A DNA stretch of 64,000 nucleotides from Candidatus Kurthia intestinigallinarum (GCF_003991225.1 NZ_JTFC01000012.1:1-64000), one strand, 5' to 3'. Shown: positions 24,690 through 33,728, counted from the stretch's first letter. Made by a program: numbers and translations. Notes: a model not told the origin generated them from the sequence alone.

Positions 24690-25532
24690 ATGACACGAGT
24701 TTGGTTAATTACAGGCGCTAGTAGTGGTCTTGGCTATGCCTTTGCAAAAAAAGCACTCCAGTCAGGCGATAACGTAGCCGGACTAGCACGTCATATTGAA
24801 ACATTAGAGGAGCTTAGGCAGGATTATCCGACACAGTTATTCCATATGGTGGCGGATGTCACGCAAAAAGAAGCAATCACACAAGCTATTCAAAAAGTTC
24901 ACCAGCATTTCGGACATATTGATATTGTTGTGAACAGTGCAGGCTCGATGATGCTTGGGATGGCAGAGGAATTTACAGAGCAACAAGTACGCGATCAAAT
25001 GGAGACGAATTTTTTTGGTGCTGTCTGGGTAACACAGGCGGTGATGCCAATCATGCGCACACAGCGAAGCGGGCATATTATTCAAATCTCAAGTATTGGG
25101 GGGGTTGTCACCGGACCGATGACGAGTATGTATAGTGCTAGTAAGTTTGCGCTTGAGGGCTTTAGTGAAGCATTGGCACACGAAGCCGCTCACTTTGGCA
25201 TTCATACAACGATTGTCGAACCGGGTGGCTACTGGACCAATTTGTATTTAAAGCTACAATTCGCAGAGCAGCTACCCGGTTATGATTCTTATCGTGAGGA
25301 ACTTAGTCAGCAAGAAAACCAATCTGTCGATAGCGCACCGGAGCTTGCGGCTAGTGCATTATGGGAGATCGTGCAAGCAAAAAATCCCCCGCTTCGTTTC
25401 ATTTTAGGAAGCATGGTCTTTGATGCCGCACTCGACCATACGACGAAAAAAATCCATACGTGGCGTGAATGGGAACCGGCAAGTCGCCATGCTGAAAAAG
25501 CAACGCCACCCCCAGAAGGCTATGGCGAATAA
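24690..25532 (+). CDS. short-chain dehydrogenase/reductase
   Basis: AAGGAGG lies 8 nt before the ATG at 24690. The 280-residue protein is a classical SDR with TGASSGLG at 8-15, NSAG at 82-85, catalytic Ser near 135 and Y148-x-x-x-K152. The longer C-terminal part (TTIVEPGGYWTNLY, then an acidic, Pro-rich tail ending PPPEGYGE) is typical of the group annotated as SDR family oxidoreductases acting on unknown carbonyl substrates. It stands alone with its own terminator. Confidence 0.9.
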   Translation: MTRVWLITGASSGLGYAFAKKALQSGDNVAGLARHIETLEELRQDYPTQLFHMVADVTQKEAITQAIQKVHQHFGHIDIVVNSAGSMMLGMAEEFTEQQVRDQMETNFFGAVWVTQAVMPIMRTQRSGHIIQISSIGGVVTGPMTSMYSASKFALEGFSEALAHEAAHFGIHTTIVEPGGYWTNLYLKLQFAEQLPGYDSYREELSQQENQSVDSAPELAASALWEIVQAKNPPLRFILGSMVFDAALDHTTKKIHTWREWEPASRHAEKATPPPEGYGE

Positions 25533-25540
25533 ATATAGTC

Positions 25541-25568
25541 AAAACAGCTGACACCGGCTGTTTTTTTC
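25541..25568 (+). terminator. terminator of the SDR gene
   Basis: AAACAGC and GCTGTTT arms, followed by a T run. Confidence 0.75.
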
Positions 25569-25702
25569 TATTGGAAAAGTGTGCTGCCTGATTAGGTACT
25601 ATACTGTTTTTAAGATAACTGATACGAGCATACATAGCTGAGCGAGACCTTGATCGCGCATTAAACCTCTAAATTAGATTTATTATTTCAATTTTCAGTT
25701 TT

Positions 25703-25972
25703 TTAATACGTGATCATCGCTAGTTCCTCATATAGCTGTACCATAATAGGTAATAGGAAAGGCGACGCCACCGCCAAATCAAACAATTTAGATGTGATTT
25801 TTTTCTTTAATACCACAAAGATATTCAGCCCAATTAATGCAAAAAACAACCCTGGAAATGTCACAAACAATGACATATCACCAATTAAAAGCAGTGCCTC
25901 TAAAAAGACGACACTTCCCAAATACCGTACGTTTTGACAAGCTACTATAATTTTGAACCATATGCTGTTCAA
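25703..25972 (-). CDS. small membrane protein, unknown
   Basis: AAAGGAGG lies 7 nt before the TTG at 25972, which is the likely start. Earlier in-frame codons have no site. The 89-residue product has three hydrophobic segments (residues about 17-34, 37-55, 68-84) and a KKKIT loop between the last two. Nothing in it identifies a family. It diverges from another tiny membrane protein gene at 26088. Confidence 0.65.
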   Translation of the reverse strand: MNSIWFKIIVACQNVRYLGSVVFLEALLLIGDMSLFVTFPGLFFALIGLNIFVVLKKKITSKLFDLAVASPFLLPIMVQLYEELAMITY

Positions 25973-26087
25973 AGCACAACCTCCTTTGTTATATTTTACC
26001 AAAATACAATAAACTTTCATAGCAAATAGCTTTTGAGAACTAAATTGGCTTATTTATGGTAAATTAATGTAAAAAGGAGTTGTTTGT

Positions 26088-26270
26088 ATGTCCAGTCCCT
26101 TACTACTAGTCATTGCTATGTTCTCCATTATTATTTGGATTGTTGTGTCAAAGGAGCTACTGAAACCTACGAAACAACTGAATAAGCAAAAATTAATCAC
26201 TCTCGTAGCTACAGGTTTTTTAACGACATTCATTATTACATGGTCATTCGTTCAAAAATTAATAGCTTAA
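26088..26270 (+). CDS. small two-helix membrane protein, unknown
   Basis: AAAAAGGAG precedes the ATG. The 60-residue product has two membrane helices (residues 3-21 and 37-57) joined by a basic loop (KELLKPTKQLNKQK). It ends with a terminator (26277-26312). No family recognised. Confidence 0.65.
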   Translation: MSSPLLLVIAMFSIIIWIVVSKELLKPTKQLNKQKLITLVATGFLTTFIITWSFVQKLIA

Positions 26271-26276
26271 TCAAAG

Positions 26277-26312
26277 AAACAGCGTCTACTTTTGAAATAG
26301 GCGCTGTTTTTA
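26277..26312 (+). terminator. terminator
   Basis: AAACAGCG and CGCTGTTT arms, then TTTATAC. Confidence 0.75.
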
Positions 26313-26321
26313 TACGTTATT

Positions 26322-26608
26322 TTATTGACTTGTTGCTGTATAAAAATTTTGATGATCCCACTGATGGCCATTAATCGTCACCGGTTGCTCAATTTGAATG
26401 CCTTTTACTTCGTTAATAATCGCCCCATATTCACGGTCTAATAGTAAAATATCCGGTTCATAACGAAAATCTTTTCCTTTTGGAACCAATGGATATTTTA
26501 GATAACCTAAACAGTCCTTTCCTGCATATGCACTTTTTACTTTTCCCCAGCAAGTCCTAATGGCTCTGTATCAATAAATATATTTTTTTGTTCATTCATG
26601 TTCTGCAT
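26322..26608 (-). pseudogene. truncated, frameshifted remnant of a NERD-like nuclease domain gene
   Basis: On the minus strand an ATG at 26608 opens MQNMNEQKNIFIDTEPLGLAGEK and stops. In the +1 frame the sequence continues coherently as KVKSAYAGKDCLGYLKYPLVP, then EPDILLLDREYGAIINEVKG and a TAA at 26322-26324. The D-I-L-L-L-D...E-V-K-G pattern is that of NERD/restriction-endonuclease-like domains at the N-terminus of helicase-type proteins. One frameshift plus the missing C-terminal part mark it as a remnant. A small intact protein with a sequencing error is the alternative. Confidence 0.6.
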
Positions 26609-26704
26609 CCCTACTACAGTGTAAAATATTTACAGATATTTATAAAAACCATTTATCGCATCTGATTTTTTAATACGTTATACTGAAGAAAAAGGAGGGG
26701 TTCT

Positions 26705-28009
26705 ATGAACTACCTTTATCCACCAGACCTCGTTGAACGAACCAAGAGTGACTGGCAGCATTATTTAAAAACACATGATTTACCTGAGCCAATCGTGCAT
26801 TTTCCAAATGATGATGAATTACTTACTATGCTACATATCATGTATCATTTAAGTTTTGCGAAGGAAGAGGCGCGACCGAGTACCGCAAAGGTGACCTATT
26901 TGAATCCACATGAGCTGTCGTCTGTACTTAGTGATACGAAAGCACCTACGTTTTTTGATCATCCAATTCCCTTCACAAAAAGTGAAATCAAGCGGCTCTG
27001 TCCGGCATTTGATCCGGAAAAAAGCATTTTGGCTATTTGTGCGCAAAAGCATATCTCACAAACTAACTCAGACGAACTTGTCGTATGGGGTGTACTTCCT
27101 GTAGAAAATACATTTTCGCGCATTAAAGATGAAATGCTGTCGCTTGTGGCCCCGTCCTCTCATTTATTTACACTCAGTGTTTTCGAGCCGGGTGAACTGA
27201 TTGCGAGTGCCGGAAGTGAGGAATTGTATCGCCTAAGTGGTGGCCAGCTTGTAAAATATCCGGCTCGAACAATTAGTGAAGGGATTATCGGACAGCATTT
27301 TGAAGAGGTTTTAACGGAATTATTTATTGCCGGAAAAGGCTCAAGAAATTTAGCGAAAAAAGTATACTTTAGAACCCTTAGTAATATGTTGAAACTTATT
27401 GAAAAAGAACGTCATGGTGGTACACTCATTATTGTCCCGTCCACCTTTACGGCTGATCCCCATGCGCTCGATATGAAATATGAAATGCGTGGACCGGCGA
27501 TTTGGCCAAAACTTGTCAACACCGTTGAACATTTAAATTGGCTTCATAAAATGAAAGCCATGCCTGAGATGAGTCAATTGACGAAAACATTAGCAAGTGA
27601 TTTCTCAACCTATCTTGGGCAGCAACAACCAATGAATATGGTCGACAAAGTATTTCATGTAAAAGAGGCAAATGAGCGAATTGCCGAGCATGAGCATTTC
27701 ATTGCGTCACTATCAGAGGTTGACGGCGCTGTCGTGATGAATGATCATTTAGAGGTGCTTGGCTTTGGTACAGAAATCCGCCTAACGAATGACAAATTGA
27801 GCTCGATCAAGCAAGCACTATCTCCGCATGCGCGAGAATCACGTGTTCTAAAAATTACGTCCTATGGTACGCGACACCGCTCTGCTATTCGCTACGCAAA
27901 ATACAATCCGGCAGCTATCGTTTTTGTGATTTCACAAGATGGTCGTGTTAAAGCGGTGAAACAACATGAAGGCATCACCTACCTTTGGGATGGTATTCGC
28001 TTAACGTAA
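26705..28009 (+). CDS. protein with C-terminal diadenylate-cyclase-like (DisA_N/DACNV-type) domain
   Basis: The 434-residue protein ends in a domain with both signatures of DisA/CdaA-type diadenylate cyclases: D340-G341-A342 (EVDGAVV) and G388-T-R-H-R-S-A394, followed by PAAIVFVISQDGRVKAV, which aligns with the VVSEETG strand. These residues bind and condense two ATP to c-di-AMP in known enzymes. The N-terminal 330 residues match neither DisA, CdaA nor CdaS as I know them and have no membrane helix. Related domains of the so-called DACN group are predicted sensors in nucleotide-signalling and conflict systems, so it may bind a nucleotide rather than make one. AAAGGAGG precedes the ATG. It is monocistronic and ends at repeat copy 4. 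Confidence 0.75.
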   Translation: MNYLYPPDLVERTKSDWQHYLKTHDLPEPIVHFPNDDELLTMLHIMYHLSFAKEEARPSTAKVTYLNPHELSSVLSDTKAPTFFDHPIPFTKSEIKRLCPAFDPEKSILAICAQKHISQTNSDELVVWGVLPVENTFSRIKDEMLSLVAPSSHLFTLSVFEPGELIASAGSEELYRLSGGQLVKYPARTISEGIIGQHFEEVLTELFIAGKGSRNLAKKVYFRTLSNMLKLIEKERHGGTLIIVPSTFTADPHALDMKYEMRGPAIWPKLVNTVEHLNWLHKMKAMPEMSQLTKTLASDFSTYLGQQQPMNMVDKVFHVKEANERIAEHEHFIASLSEVDGAVVMNDHLEVLGFGTEIRLTNDKLSSIKQALSPHARESRVLKITSYGTRHRSAIRYAKYNPAAIVFVISQDGRVKAVKQHEGITYLWDGIRLT

Positions 28010-28011
28010 AT

Positions 28012-28145
28012 AAACTGGCACAAAACACGTCATTTTCCTTTTTAGCGTTTGCAACGAAAAACCGGAACCGCGCCACCGCGCGATTCCGGTTTTTCTTATG
28101 CTCCTAGGAGCGAGTGTTTTTACACGTATGTCAAAGCCTATTTAT
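28012..28145. repeat. 140-nt nested inverted-repeat element, copy 4
   Basis: Inner stem AACCGGAACCGCGC / GCGCGATTCCGGTT, with the conserved CACGTCATTTTCC and TACACGTATGTCAAAGCC ends. It lies between the convergent DAC-like gene and the carotenoid operon. Confidence 0.88.
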
Positions 28146-28160
28146 ATTATCAAAACAGAA

Positions 28161-28178
28161 AATTATACAATTGTATTA
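28161..28178. repeat. TTATACAAT-type dispersed motif, site 2
   Basis: AATTATACAATTGTATTA, a near-palindromic form, in the gap before the carotenoid operon end. Confidence 0.6.
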
Positions 28179-28207
28179 TTTTACTATTTTACAAAAAGTC
28201 TTTTTAA

Positions 28208-29623
28208 TTATTTTATACAATTATTATTTTCTACAATAATACGTTTAGCTACCTCATAGCCACCCTTTACAACAATTGGTGAGCCGCCACCTGGATGCAC
28301 TGTCCCGCCAACAAAATACACATTTTTAAGTCTTGAGTCTTTATTTGCTGGTCTGAAAAAACTGCCGCGTAATGAATTGGATGCCTGACCATAAATTGCG
28401 CCTTGCATCACATGAAATGTCTCGGCAATATAGCTTGGTGGTAGCTGTTTTCGTGCTTCGATTTGTGAAGTATTAATCCCCCAACGCGTTAGTGCCTCGT
28501 TGACTTGCTGCTGTGCTTTTTTCATCGACAGCGCTGTTTTTGCAGGGGCATTTACTAATACAAATAATCCTGGATGCCCTTCTTTAGTAGCGGCATATGG
28601 ATAACAGCTATACACCGTCGCCTCATTTGCTAATTGAGAGTTTCGAAGAAATTGAAATTCCGCCTTGTAATCATCGCTAAATAATACATTGTGATAATGC
28701 AGCGGCACCGGCTCTTTGAGTGTAATAAGCTCGACATAAGCTGATGTCGATAACTCATACGTGCGTGGCTGTCGCCCTAATAATGTCTGCGCCACTGCAT
28801 AATCAATATCACTAATAATCATATCTGCGCTGTACTGTCCTTTAGCAGTTTCACAAAATGTTACTTCGTTATTTGCCATCGCCAACTTTTCAATTTGCTC
28901 ATTAATATGAATATGTACACCCTGCTCTAATAGTAATTCCTCTAGCACACGTGCAATCGTCGTTGCTCCGCCGTCTAAATAATACGTACCATCTACTAAT
29001 TCAAAATAGGCAATCATCGCAAAAGTCGCCGGAGAAGCATAGGGCGATGAGCCAATATACGTTGCAAAGCGGCCGAATAACTGACGGACTGTAGGATGCG
29101 GAAAATAGCGCGCTAAAAAGGTGTCCAATGTTTCAAAAGGATGTGCCTGTACTAAATGATAAAGGAGACTTGGCTTTACATAATCTTTGATTGAAAAAAA
29201 GGTTTTCGTTAAAAAAGCTTTTTCACTTAACTTGAAAAGGCGCGTCACTTCCTCTAAAAAAGCAGGATAATTCGCGGCACTTACCGGATCAATGGCCGCA
29301 AGCTGTTGTTGCATGTTGTGACGATTCGTCGTAAAGGTTACTTCATGCTCTCCCCACTGATGCTTCGTGGCATTGTCGAGCTTTTTAAAAGGCAGTAGCT
29401 TTTTTGCATCACCAAACGGTGCAACCAATTCCCAAAAGTAACGTGGCATCGTCAGTGTATTAGGACCATAATCAAATTGATGCTCCCCGACTTGAATCGA
29501 CTGCATTTTGCCACCAAGCCAAGCATTTTTCTCAAAAATATGCACATCATAGTGACGACTAAGCGTGAGTGCCGCAGCCATTCCCCCTAGCCCTCCACCA
29601 ATAATAATGGCACGTTTTTTCAT
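28208..29623 (-). CDS. CrtN/CrtI-family carotenoid FAD oxidoreductase (CrtP/CrtNb-like)
   Basis: Translation probably starts at the ATG at 29623, which overlaps the preceding gene's stop as ATGA. The 471-residue protein has a dinucleotide fold GGGLGG at 9-14, the flavin-binding LGGKMQ near 35, and the C-terminal FVGGTVHPGGGSP signature of phytoene-desaturase-type enzymes. As the second member of this family in the operon, it more likely oxidises terminal methyl groups (CrtP/CrtNb role) than introduces double bonds. It is the last gene of a five-gene operon. The exact step is inferred from C30 carotenoid pathways of other Firmicutes. Confidence 0.85.
   Translation of the reverse strand: MKKRAIIIGGGLGGMAAALTLSRHYDVHIFEKNAWLGGKMQSIQVGEHQFDYGPNTLTMPRYFWELVAPFGDAKKLLPFKKLDNATKHQWGEHEVTFTTNRHNMQQQLAAIDPVSAANYPAFLEEVTRLFKLSEKAFLTKTFFSIKDYVKPSLLYHLVQAHPFETLDTFLARYFPHPTVRQLFGRFATYIGSSPYASPATFAMIAYFELVDGTYYLDGGATTIARVLEELLLEQGVHIHINEQIEKLAMANNEVTFCETAKGQYSADMIISDIDYAVAQTLLGRQPRTYELSTSAYVELITLKEPVPLHYHNVLFSDDYKAEFQFLRNSQLANEATVYSCYPYAATKEGHPGLFVLVNAPAKTALSMKKAQQQVNEALTRWGINTSQIEARKQLPPSYIAETFHVMQGAIYGQASNSLRGSFFRPANKDSRLKNVYFVGGTVHPGGGSPIVVKGGYEVAKRIIVENNNCIK
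28211..28230. repeat. TTATACAAT-type dispersed motif, site 3
   Basis: TTTTATACAATTATTATTTT overlaps the last codons of the carotenoid oxidoreductase (ENNNCIK), so in this case the motif is also coding. Confidence 0.6.
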
Positions 29624-30705
29624 AGCTTTCGCCCCTTCCAATACATCGATTTTTTACGTGCAGTTTGAATCATTGTCGTACCTAATAACACACAATACGC
29701 GCATGCACTGACCGGCATCAATAAGCTAAAAATCGATAGCTGCTTTGCAACATAATCACTGACTAGGCGCATAGCGGTAATGCAGATGAATGGCAATGTG
29801 TATAAAAGATGCTGTGTACTAAGCCCAATAATGAATAATACACCAGGCATCACAAAATATATGCTATAAAAAAGAATGAGCAAACAACCAAGGACATAGG
29901 AATGCTGAATACCTCGAAAGCAATTTTTTTGAAAACCATGCCATGTATCACGAATCGTTGCATACATCGCACACGACACAAAATCGGTAATATTGTAGAG
30001 CATAGCGCGCTTGCCCGATTTTTTTAACATTCGAAACAGCGCGACATCCTCGACTACCTCATTCTTCACCGCTGTATGCCCACCTATTTCAAAATAGGCA
30101 TCCCGGCGAACCGCAATAAAGGCACCACTTGCCGCAGTCGCTGCTGGCATACACTGACGATTCGCCAAATAAATTGGTAAATGCGCATGAACAAAAAAAT
30201 GAAGCAATGGCGTCAGTAATTTTTCGAGCCAATTTCGCATCTCAAAGCGCGGAAAACCTGATAGTGCATCAATTGGCCGTTCAAACATCGTCGCAGTTGC
30301 CAAAAGCGCCTTTGGATGAAGCGTCACATCGGCATCAATCCATACGAAAATATCACCCGTTGCCTGCTCAGCCAAACGCTGACAGGCATGCGGCTTCCCG
30401 TGCCAATCACTTGGTAAGGCATCACCATATAATAGACGAAAACGCGTGTCGAGTGACTGATTTTCTTGAAGAAGCGTGGCCGTGCCATCCGTCGATTGAT
30501 CATCATAAAAAAGAAATTCTGCCTGCTCATAGTCTATGTTATGCAGGTTTTTCATTAGACGTTGGACATTCGTTGCCTCATCTCGAAGCGGAATTAATAC
30601 GCTAATGGAAGGATTCGAATGGCTTTGAATCGTCATACGCCGCAAAAATTGCACATTTATAACTAACCATAAAACACCAATAATAAATGGCAGTATGATT
30701 ACCAT
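29620..30705 (-). CDS. carotenoid glycosyltransferase, CrtQ-like (GT2)
   Basis: The 361-residue protein has an N-terminal membrane helix (residues 2-20), the GT2 start SVLIPLRDE at 35-43, FYDDQSTDGT near 66-75, the metal-binding DAD at 124-126 and two or more helices at the C-terminus (about 270-350). This layout is that of CrtQ, which adds glucose to a carboxylated C30 carotenoid in staphyloxanthin-type synthesis. It overlaps the acyltransferase gene upstream by 7 nt and the oxidoreductase downstream by 4 nt. Acceptor and sugar are inferred from pathway context. Confidence 0.82.
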   Translation of the reverse strand: MVIILPFIIGVLWLVINVQFLRRMTIQSHSNPSISVLIPLRDEATNVQRLMKNLHNIDYEQAEFLFYDDQSTDGTATLLQENQSLDTRFRLLYGDALPSDWHGKPHACQRLAEQATGDIFVWIDADVTLHPKALLATATMFERPIDALSGFPRFEMRNWLEKLLTPLLHFFVHAHLPIYLANRQCMPAATAASGAFIAVRRDAYFEIGGHTAVKNEVVEDVALFRMLKKSGKRAMLYNITDFVSCAMYATIRDTWHGFQKNCFRGIQHSYVLGCLLILFYSIYFVMPGVLFIIGLSTQHLLYTLPFICITAMRLVSDYVAKQLSIFSLLMPVSACAYCVLLGTTMIQTARKKSMYWKGRKL

Positions 30706-31301
30706 AGGCGTGTAAAGCCCTTCAGATCATTTGTGATAACACTTGCCTTTAATGTGTCAATTTCTGTTGTCATCATTTGTTGTATATTTACAGGCTGTAC
30801 CTTTGGCGTCAGCTGACATGCAATATCTCCACGTACGCCATCTGTAAAGGAATAATAAATGGAGATAAAAAGCAGCTTATATTTTGGAAATCGACTCATC
30901 AAGCGCTCCACTCCTGGTTGAATCGTCAGCGGCCGCTTCTCCGCATGCTCTTCGACCCCTTGCGGAAATAATATAATCGTATGTGTCTGTGCAAGACGCA
31001 GTAATTCCTTATACTCCGAAAGTTTAATCGGTTGTGAAATTGGAACAGTACCAAGCTTTTTAAAAATCGGAAATTTCTTTAAGCCAGCTGCACTCATCCC
31101 GACAATACGATTTTTCGGTAAATACCCACGCCGGTCTAATTCAAATAATACGAGTGCATCATAAAAACTACTATGATTAACAACGATGATCGATGGCTGT
31201 TCAATCCGACTAAGCTTCACGCGCATCGAACGAAACATGCGTCTTAAAAATAGTTTCTGTCCGATGTGAAACATGGAATAGCTAAGTTTTTTTCGCTCCA
31301 T
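30699..31301 (-). CDS. PlsC-type acyltransferase of the carotenoid operon
   Basis: The 200-residue protein has the acyltransferase H-x4-D motif at H43-SSFY-D48 and FPQGVEE at 112-118, the counterpart of the FPEGTRS motif of lysophosphatidate acyltransferases. AAGGAG precedes the ATG. In similar carotenoid clusters a PlsC-like acyltransferase esterifies the sugar of the glycosyl-carotenoid, which I infer here. A plain phospholipid acyltransferase is possible. It overlaps both neighbours (20 nt upstream, 7 nt downstream). Confidence 0.8.
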   Translation of the reverse strand: MERKKLSYSMFHIGQKLFLRRMFRSMRVKLSRIEQPSIIVVNHSSFYDALVLFELDRRGYLPKNRIVGMSAAGLKKFPIFKKLGTVPISQPIKLSEYKELLRLAQTHTIILFPQGVEEHAEKRPLTIQPGVERLMSRFPKYKLLFISIYYSFTDGVRGDIACQLTPKVQPVNIQQMMTTEIDTLKASVITNDLKGFTRLW

Positions 31302-32010
31302 TATAAAATCTCCTTCCTATCTGAAGTAGACTAAAACTAATCACGGCGACAATACATGCCATATAGAGTTTTGCTAATAGCGCAATCCAAATAAATAACA
31401 CAACAATTGTCCAAAACACCATCTTCATGCGGTGAATACTTTGTTTTGACGGTAATTGTTTTATGCGCGGCAATAGCAGCTGCACGACAAAGGCAATGCA
31501 AAACCAGCCAAAGAAATTACTAAACGGTATACCGTAATACGCACTTTCACTATCCCATAACCAGTACCCCTTCACAACATATGCTACGGGGTCGAGCACT
31601 AAATCGAGTACGACAACATACAGCGCAGCGACGAGTGCCTTAACTAGACGGGTTTTAAACGATAGTGTTAGCGCATGTCCAGCCATAATCATGACAATCC
31701 AGGCAAAACCAATCCCAATGGGTACACCAAATAGGAGTGGTGGGAAGCGATTCGTATAATCATAGCTCCCGAAAAAAATATCAAAATGCGCGCTCATGCC
31801 TTCAATAGTGAAGGTTGCTACACCAATAAGAATGCTTGCGATAAGCCCTCGCTTTTTCCCAAAGGTTTCCATCGCATAACCAACTGCTACACAACCCGCA
31901 AGAATGAGAAAGACACTATTCGCCCACTCTAGCCAACTTGGAATTAAATCAAAGCCGACCAGAATCATGCCAACTAAAAACCAAATGATGTATAACTTAT
32001 AGCACCGCAT
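31282..32010 (-). CDS. CruF-like carotenoid biosynthesis membrane protein (DUF422)
   Basis: The 242-residue protein has about seven hydrophobic helices and the features GVPIGIGFAWIVMIMAGHAL, DLVLDPVAYVVKGYW and WDSESAYYGIPFSNFFGW that mark the DUF422/CruF family. Characterised CruF members hydrate the 1',2' double bond of linear carotenoids. The reaction here is inferred. It overlaps crtN by 14 nt and the acyltransferase by 20 nt. Presence of this gene suggests that the final pigment is a hydroxylated or further modified acyclic carotenoid. Confidence 0.83.
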   Translation of the reverse strand: MRCYKLYIIWFLVGMILVGFDLIPSWLEWANSVFLILAGCVAVGYAMETFGKKRGLIASILIGVATFTIEGMSAHFDIFFGSYDYTNRFPPLLFGVPIGIGFAWIVMIMAGHALTLSFKTRLVKALVAALYVVVLDLVLDPVAYVVKGYWLWDSESAYYGIPFSNFFGWFCIAFVVQLLLPRIKQLPSKQSIHRMKMVFWTIVVLFIWIALLAKLYMACIVAVISFSLLQIGRRFYNGAKKT

Positions 32011-33547
32011 GGCTCAATTCCGTAATACGATAGTCGAGTTCCTTTGGAAGCGGCTTGATTGGATACGTTTTCTCACCATCGCGTTCTAAAATTAAATTCG
32101 CCGAAATACGCGCAGACTCAATAATAATTGGCAGACCACTACCCGGATGTGTACCACCACCTACTAACCAGCAATTCTCATATGGTGAGAAATGATTATG
32201 CGGGCGGAATGTCATCATTTGATTTAGCTGATGCCCTAAATTAAACGTTGCGCCCTTATAAACATTCATCTTCTGCTCCCAGTCAACTGGTGAGAACATC
32301 ATTTCCTCTTCGATATGCGCCTCTAAATCTGTTAAACCTAGACGCTCCTCTAATGTTTTCAATAATAGCGCGCGATACTCATGCTTCACTTCTTCCCATT
32401 CAATATCACTGAAATTGTTCGGTACAGGAGCTAATACATATAATGTTGATTTCCCTTCTGGTGCAAGTGAATCATCTGTTACAACAGGATTTTGCACATA
32501 GATGGACATGTCTTTTGACAATAATTTTGTATCTGAAATCTCTTCCATATTTTTGCGGTAATCTTCCGCAAATAAAATCGTATGATGCTGTAAGTCATAC
32601 TGCGTATCAATGCCTAAATACAGCATAAATGTCGAGCAAGAATATTGTTTTTTCTCAACTTTTTGCGGTGACCACTGGCGACTCTTCGTATTTTTTAAGA
32701 GTTTCGTCATCGCATAGCCAAAGTCTGCATTGATGACGACATCATCACAATGAAGTAATTCACCTGATTCAAGACGAATGCCCTCAATACGTTTTTTATA
32801 CTGAACTACTTCTTGAATTGGTGTATTTAAATGAATTTTGACATTCATTTCTTCAAGAACTGTCGCCATCGCTTTCGTTAATTGATTCAAACCGCCCTTT
32901 AAGTGATAAATGCCATATGCTTGCTCAATATAAGAGAGAATTGAAAAGGCGCCCGGGCAGCTCCACGGAGACATCCCTAAATATTTTGATTGGAATGTAA
33001 AGGCAAGCTGCAATTCCTCATCATTAAAATACTCCCCTAATTTGTCCATTAACGACTTCCCAAATTCTAGCTCTGGTAAAGCCTTAATTGCCTCTGGACT
33101 CATTAAATCGGTTACACTATCCATTTTTCGTTGTAGGAGTGGCGATAGCGCCTCCAATTTTTTATGTGTTTCTTGTAAATAACGTGTATAACCATGCTCA
33201 TTTCCGGGAAAAGTAGTAGCAATCGTATTCATCATTTCTTCATAGTTTGAACTCACCGTAAAACGTTTATCTGCATATACAAGCTCATATAAAGGCTTGA
33301 GTGCAATTGGCTCCACATAATCTTCTAGCTTTCGGCCCGTTAATTCAAAAATTTCTCGAATTAAATACATCATATTTAAAAACGTTGGACCGCGATCAAA
33401 TGTATACTCCCCTATTTGAATTGCACTCGTTCGTCCACCAACAAAATTTTCTTTTTCAAATACCTCTACCTCATACCCTGCATTTGCTAACAACATGGCT
33501 GATGTCAATCCACCAGGACCTGCACCAATAACATAAATTTTTTTCAC
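31997..33547 (-). CDS. crtN: CrtN-type diapophytoene/phytoene desaturase
   Basis: The 516-residue FAD enzyme starts at GTG with AGGAGG 8 nt upstream. GAGPGGL at 8-14 and FVGGRTS near 36-42 form the dinucleotide fold, and the C-terminus has CWLVGGGTHPGSGLPI, the family signature. It leads the five-gene carotenoid operon. CrtN introduces double bonds in 4,4'-diapophytoene. The CrtM-like synthase needed to make that substrate is not in this window, so it must be elsewhere. Expression is probably controlled from the divergent region shared with the MerR-type regulator. Confidence 0.9.
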   Translation of the reverse strand: MKKIYVIGAGPGGLTSAMLLANAGYEVEVFEKENFVGGRTSAIQIGEYTFDRGPTFLNMMYLIREIFELTGRKLEDYVEPIALKPLYELVYADKRFTVSSNYEEMMNTIATTFPGNEHGYTRYLQETHKKLEALSPLLQRKMDSVTDLMSPEAIKALPELEFGKSLMDKLGEYFNDEELQLAFTFQSKYLGMSPWSCPGAFSILSYIEQAYGIYHLKGGLNQLTKAMATVLEEMNVKIHLNTPIQEVVQYKKRIEGIRLESGELLHCDDVVINADFGYAMTKLLKNTKSRQWSPQKVEKKQYSCSTFMLYLGIDTQYDLQHHTILFAEDYRKNMEEISDTKLLSKDMSIYVQNPVVTDDSLAPEGKSTLYVLAPVPNNFSDIEWEEVKHEYRALLLKTLEERLGLTDLEAHIEEEMMFSPVDWEQKMNVYKGATFNLGHQLNQMMTFRPHNHFSPYENCWLVGGGTHPGSGLPIIIESARISANLILERDGEKTYPIKPLPKELDYRITELSHAVL

Positions 33548-33728
33548 GTAAATGGCCTCCTAAAAAATATATTTTCTATACTTAAACACTTGTATGAGTC
33601 TAATTTATTTATACTACTCAGTATAATTAAAGTATACCGCTATTTCATTTTTGTCAAACCTTTATTTTAAAATATTGGACAAAAGAATAATTCCAGCTAT
33701 AATTAGAATTCACAAGGGGGGCAACTGT
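33548..33728. promoter_or_regulatory. divergent promoter/operator region of the carotenoid operon and its MerR-type regulator
   Basis: This 180-bp AT-rich region carries TATACT...AGTATAATTAAAGTATAC, a cluster of TATAC half sites on both strands near 33610-33640, suitable for a MerR-type dimer or tetramer. TTTGTCAAACC and TATAATT lie further right, towards the regulator gene. Promoter boxes were not assigned with certainty. Confidence 0.5.

Noticed and set aside
30129-30605. Plus-strand open frame of 158 codons
   Set aside because: It is the shadow of the CrtQ-like glycosyltransferase on the other strand, and that gene's motifs are clear.
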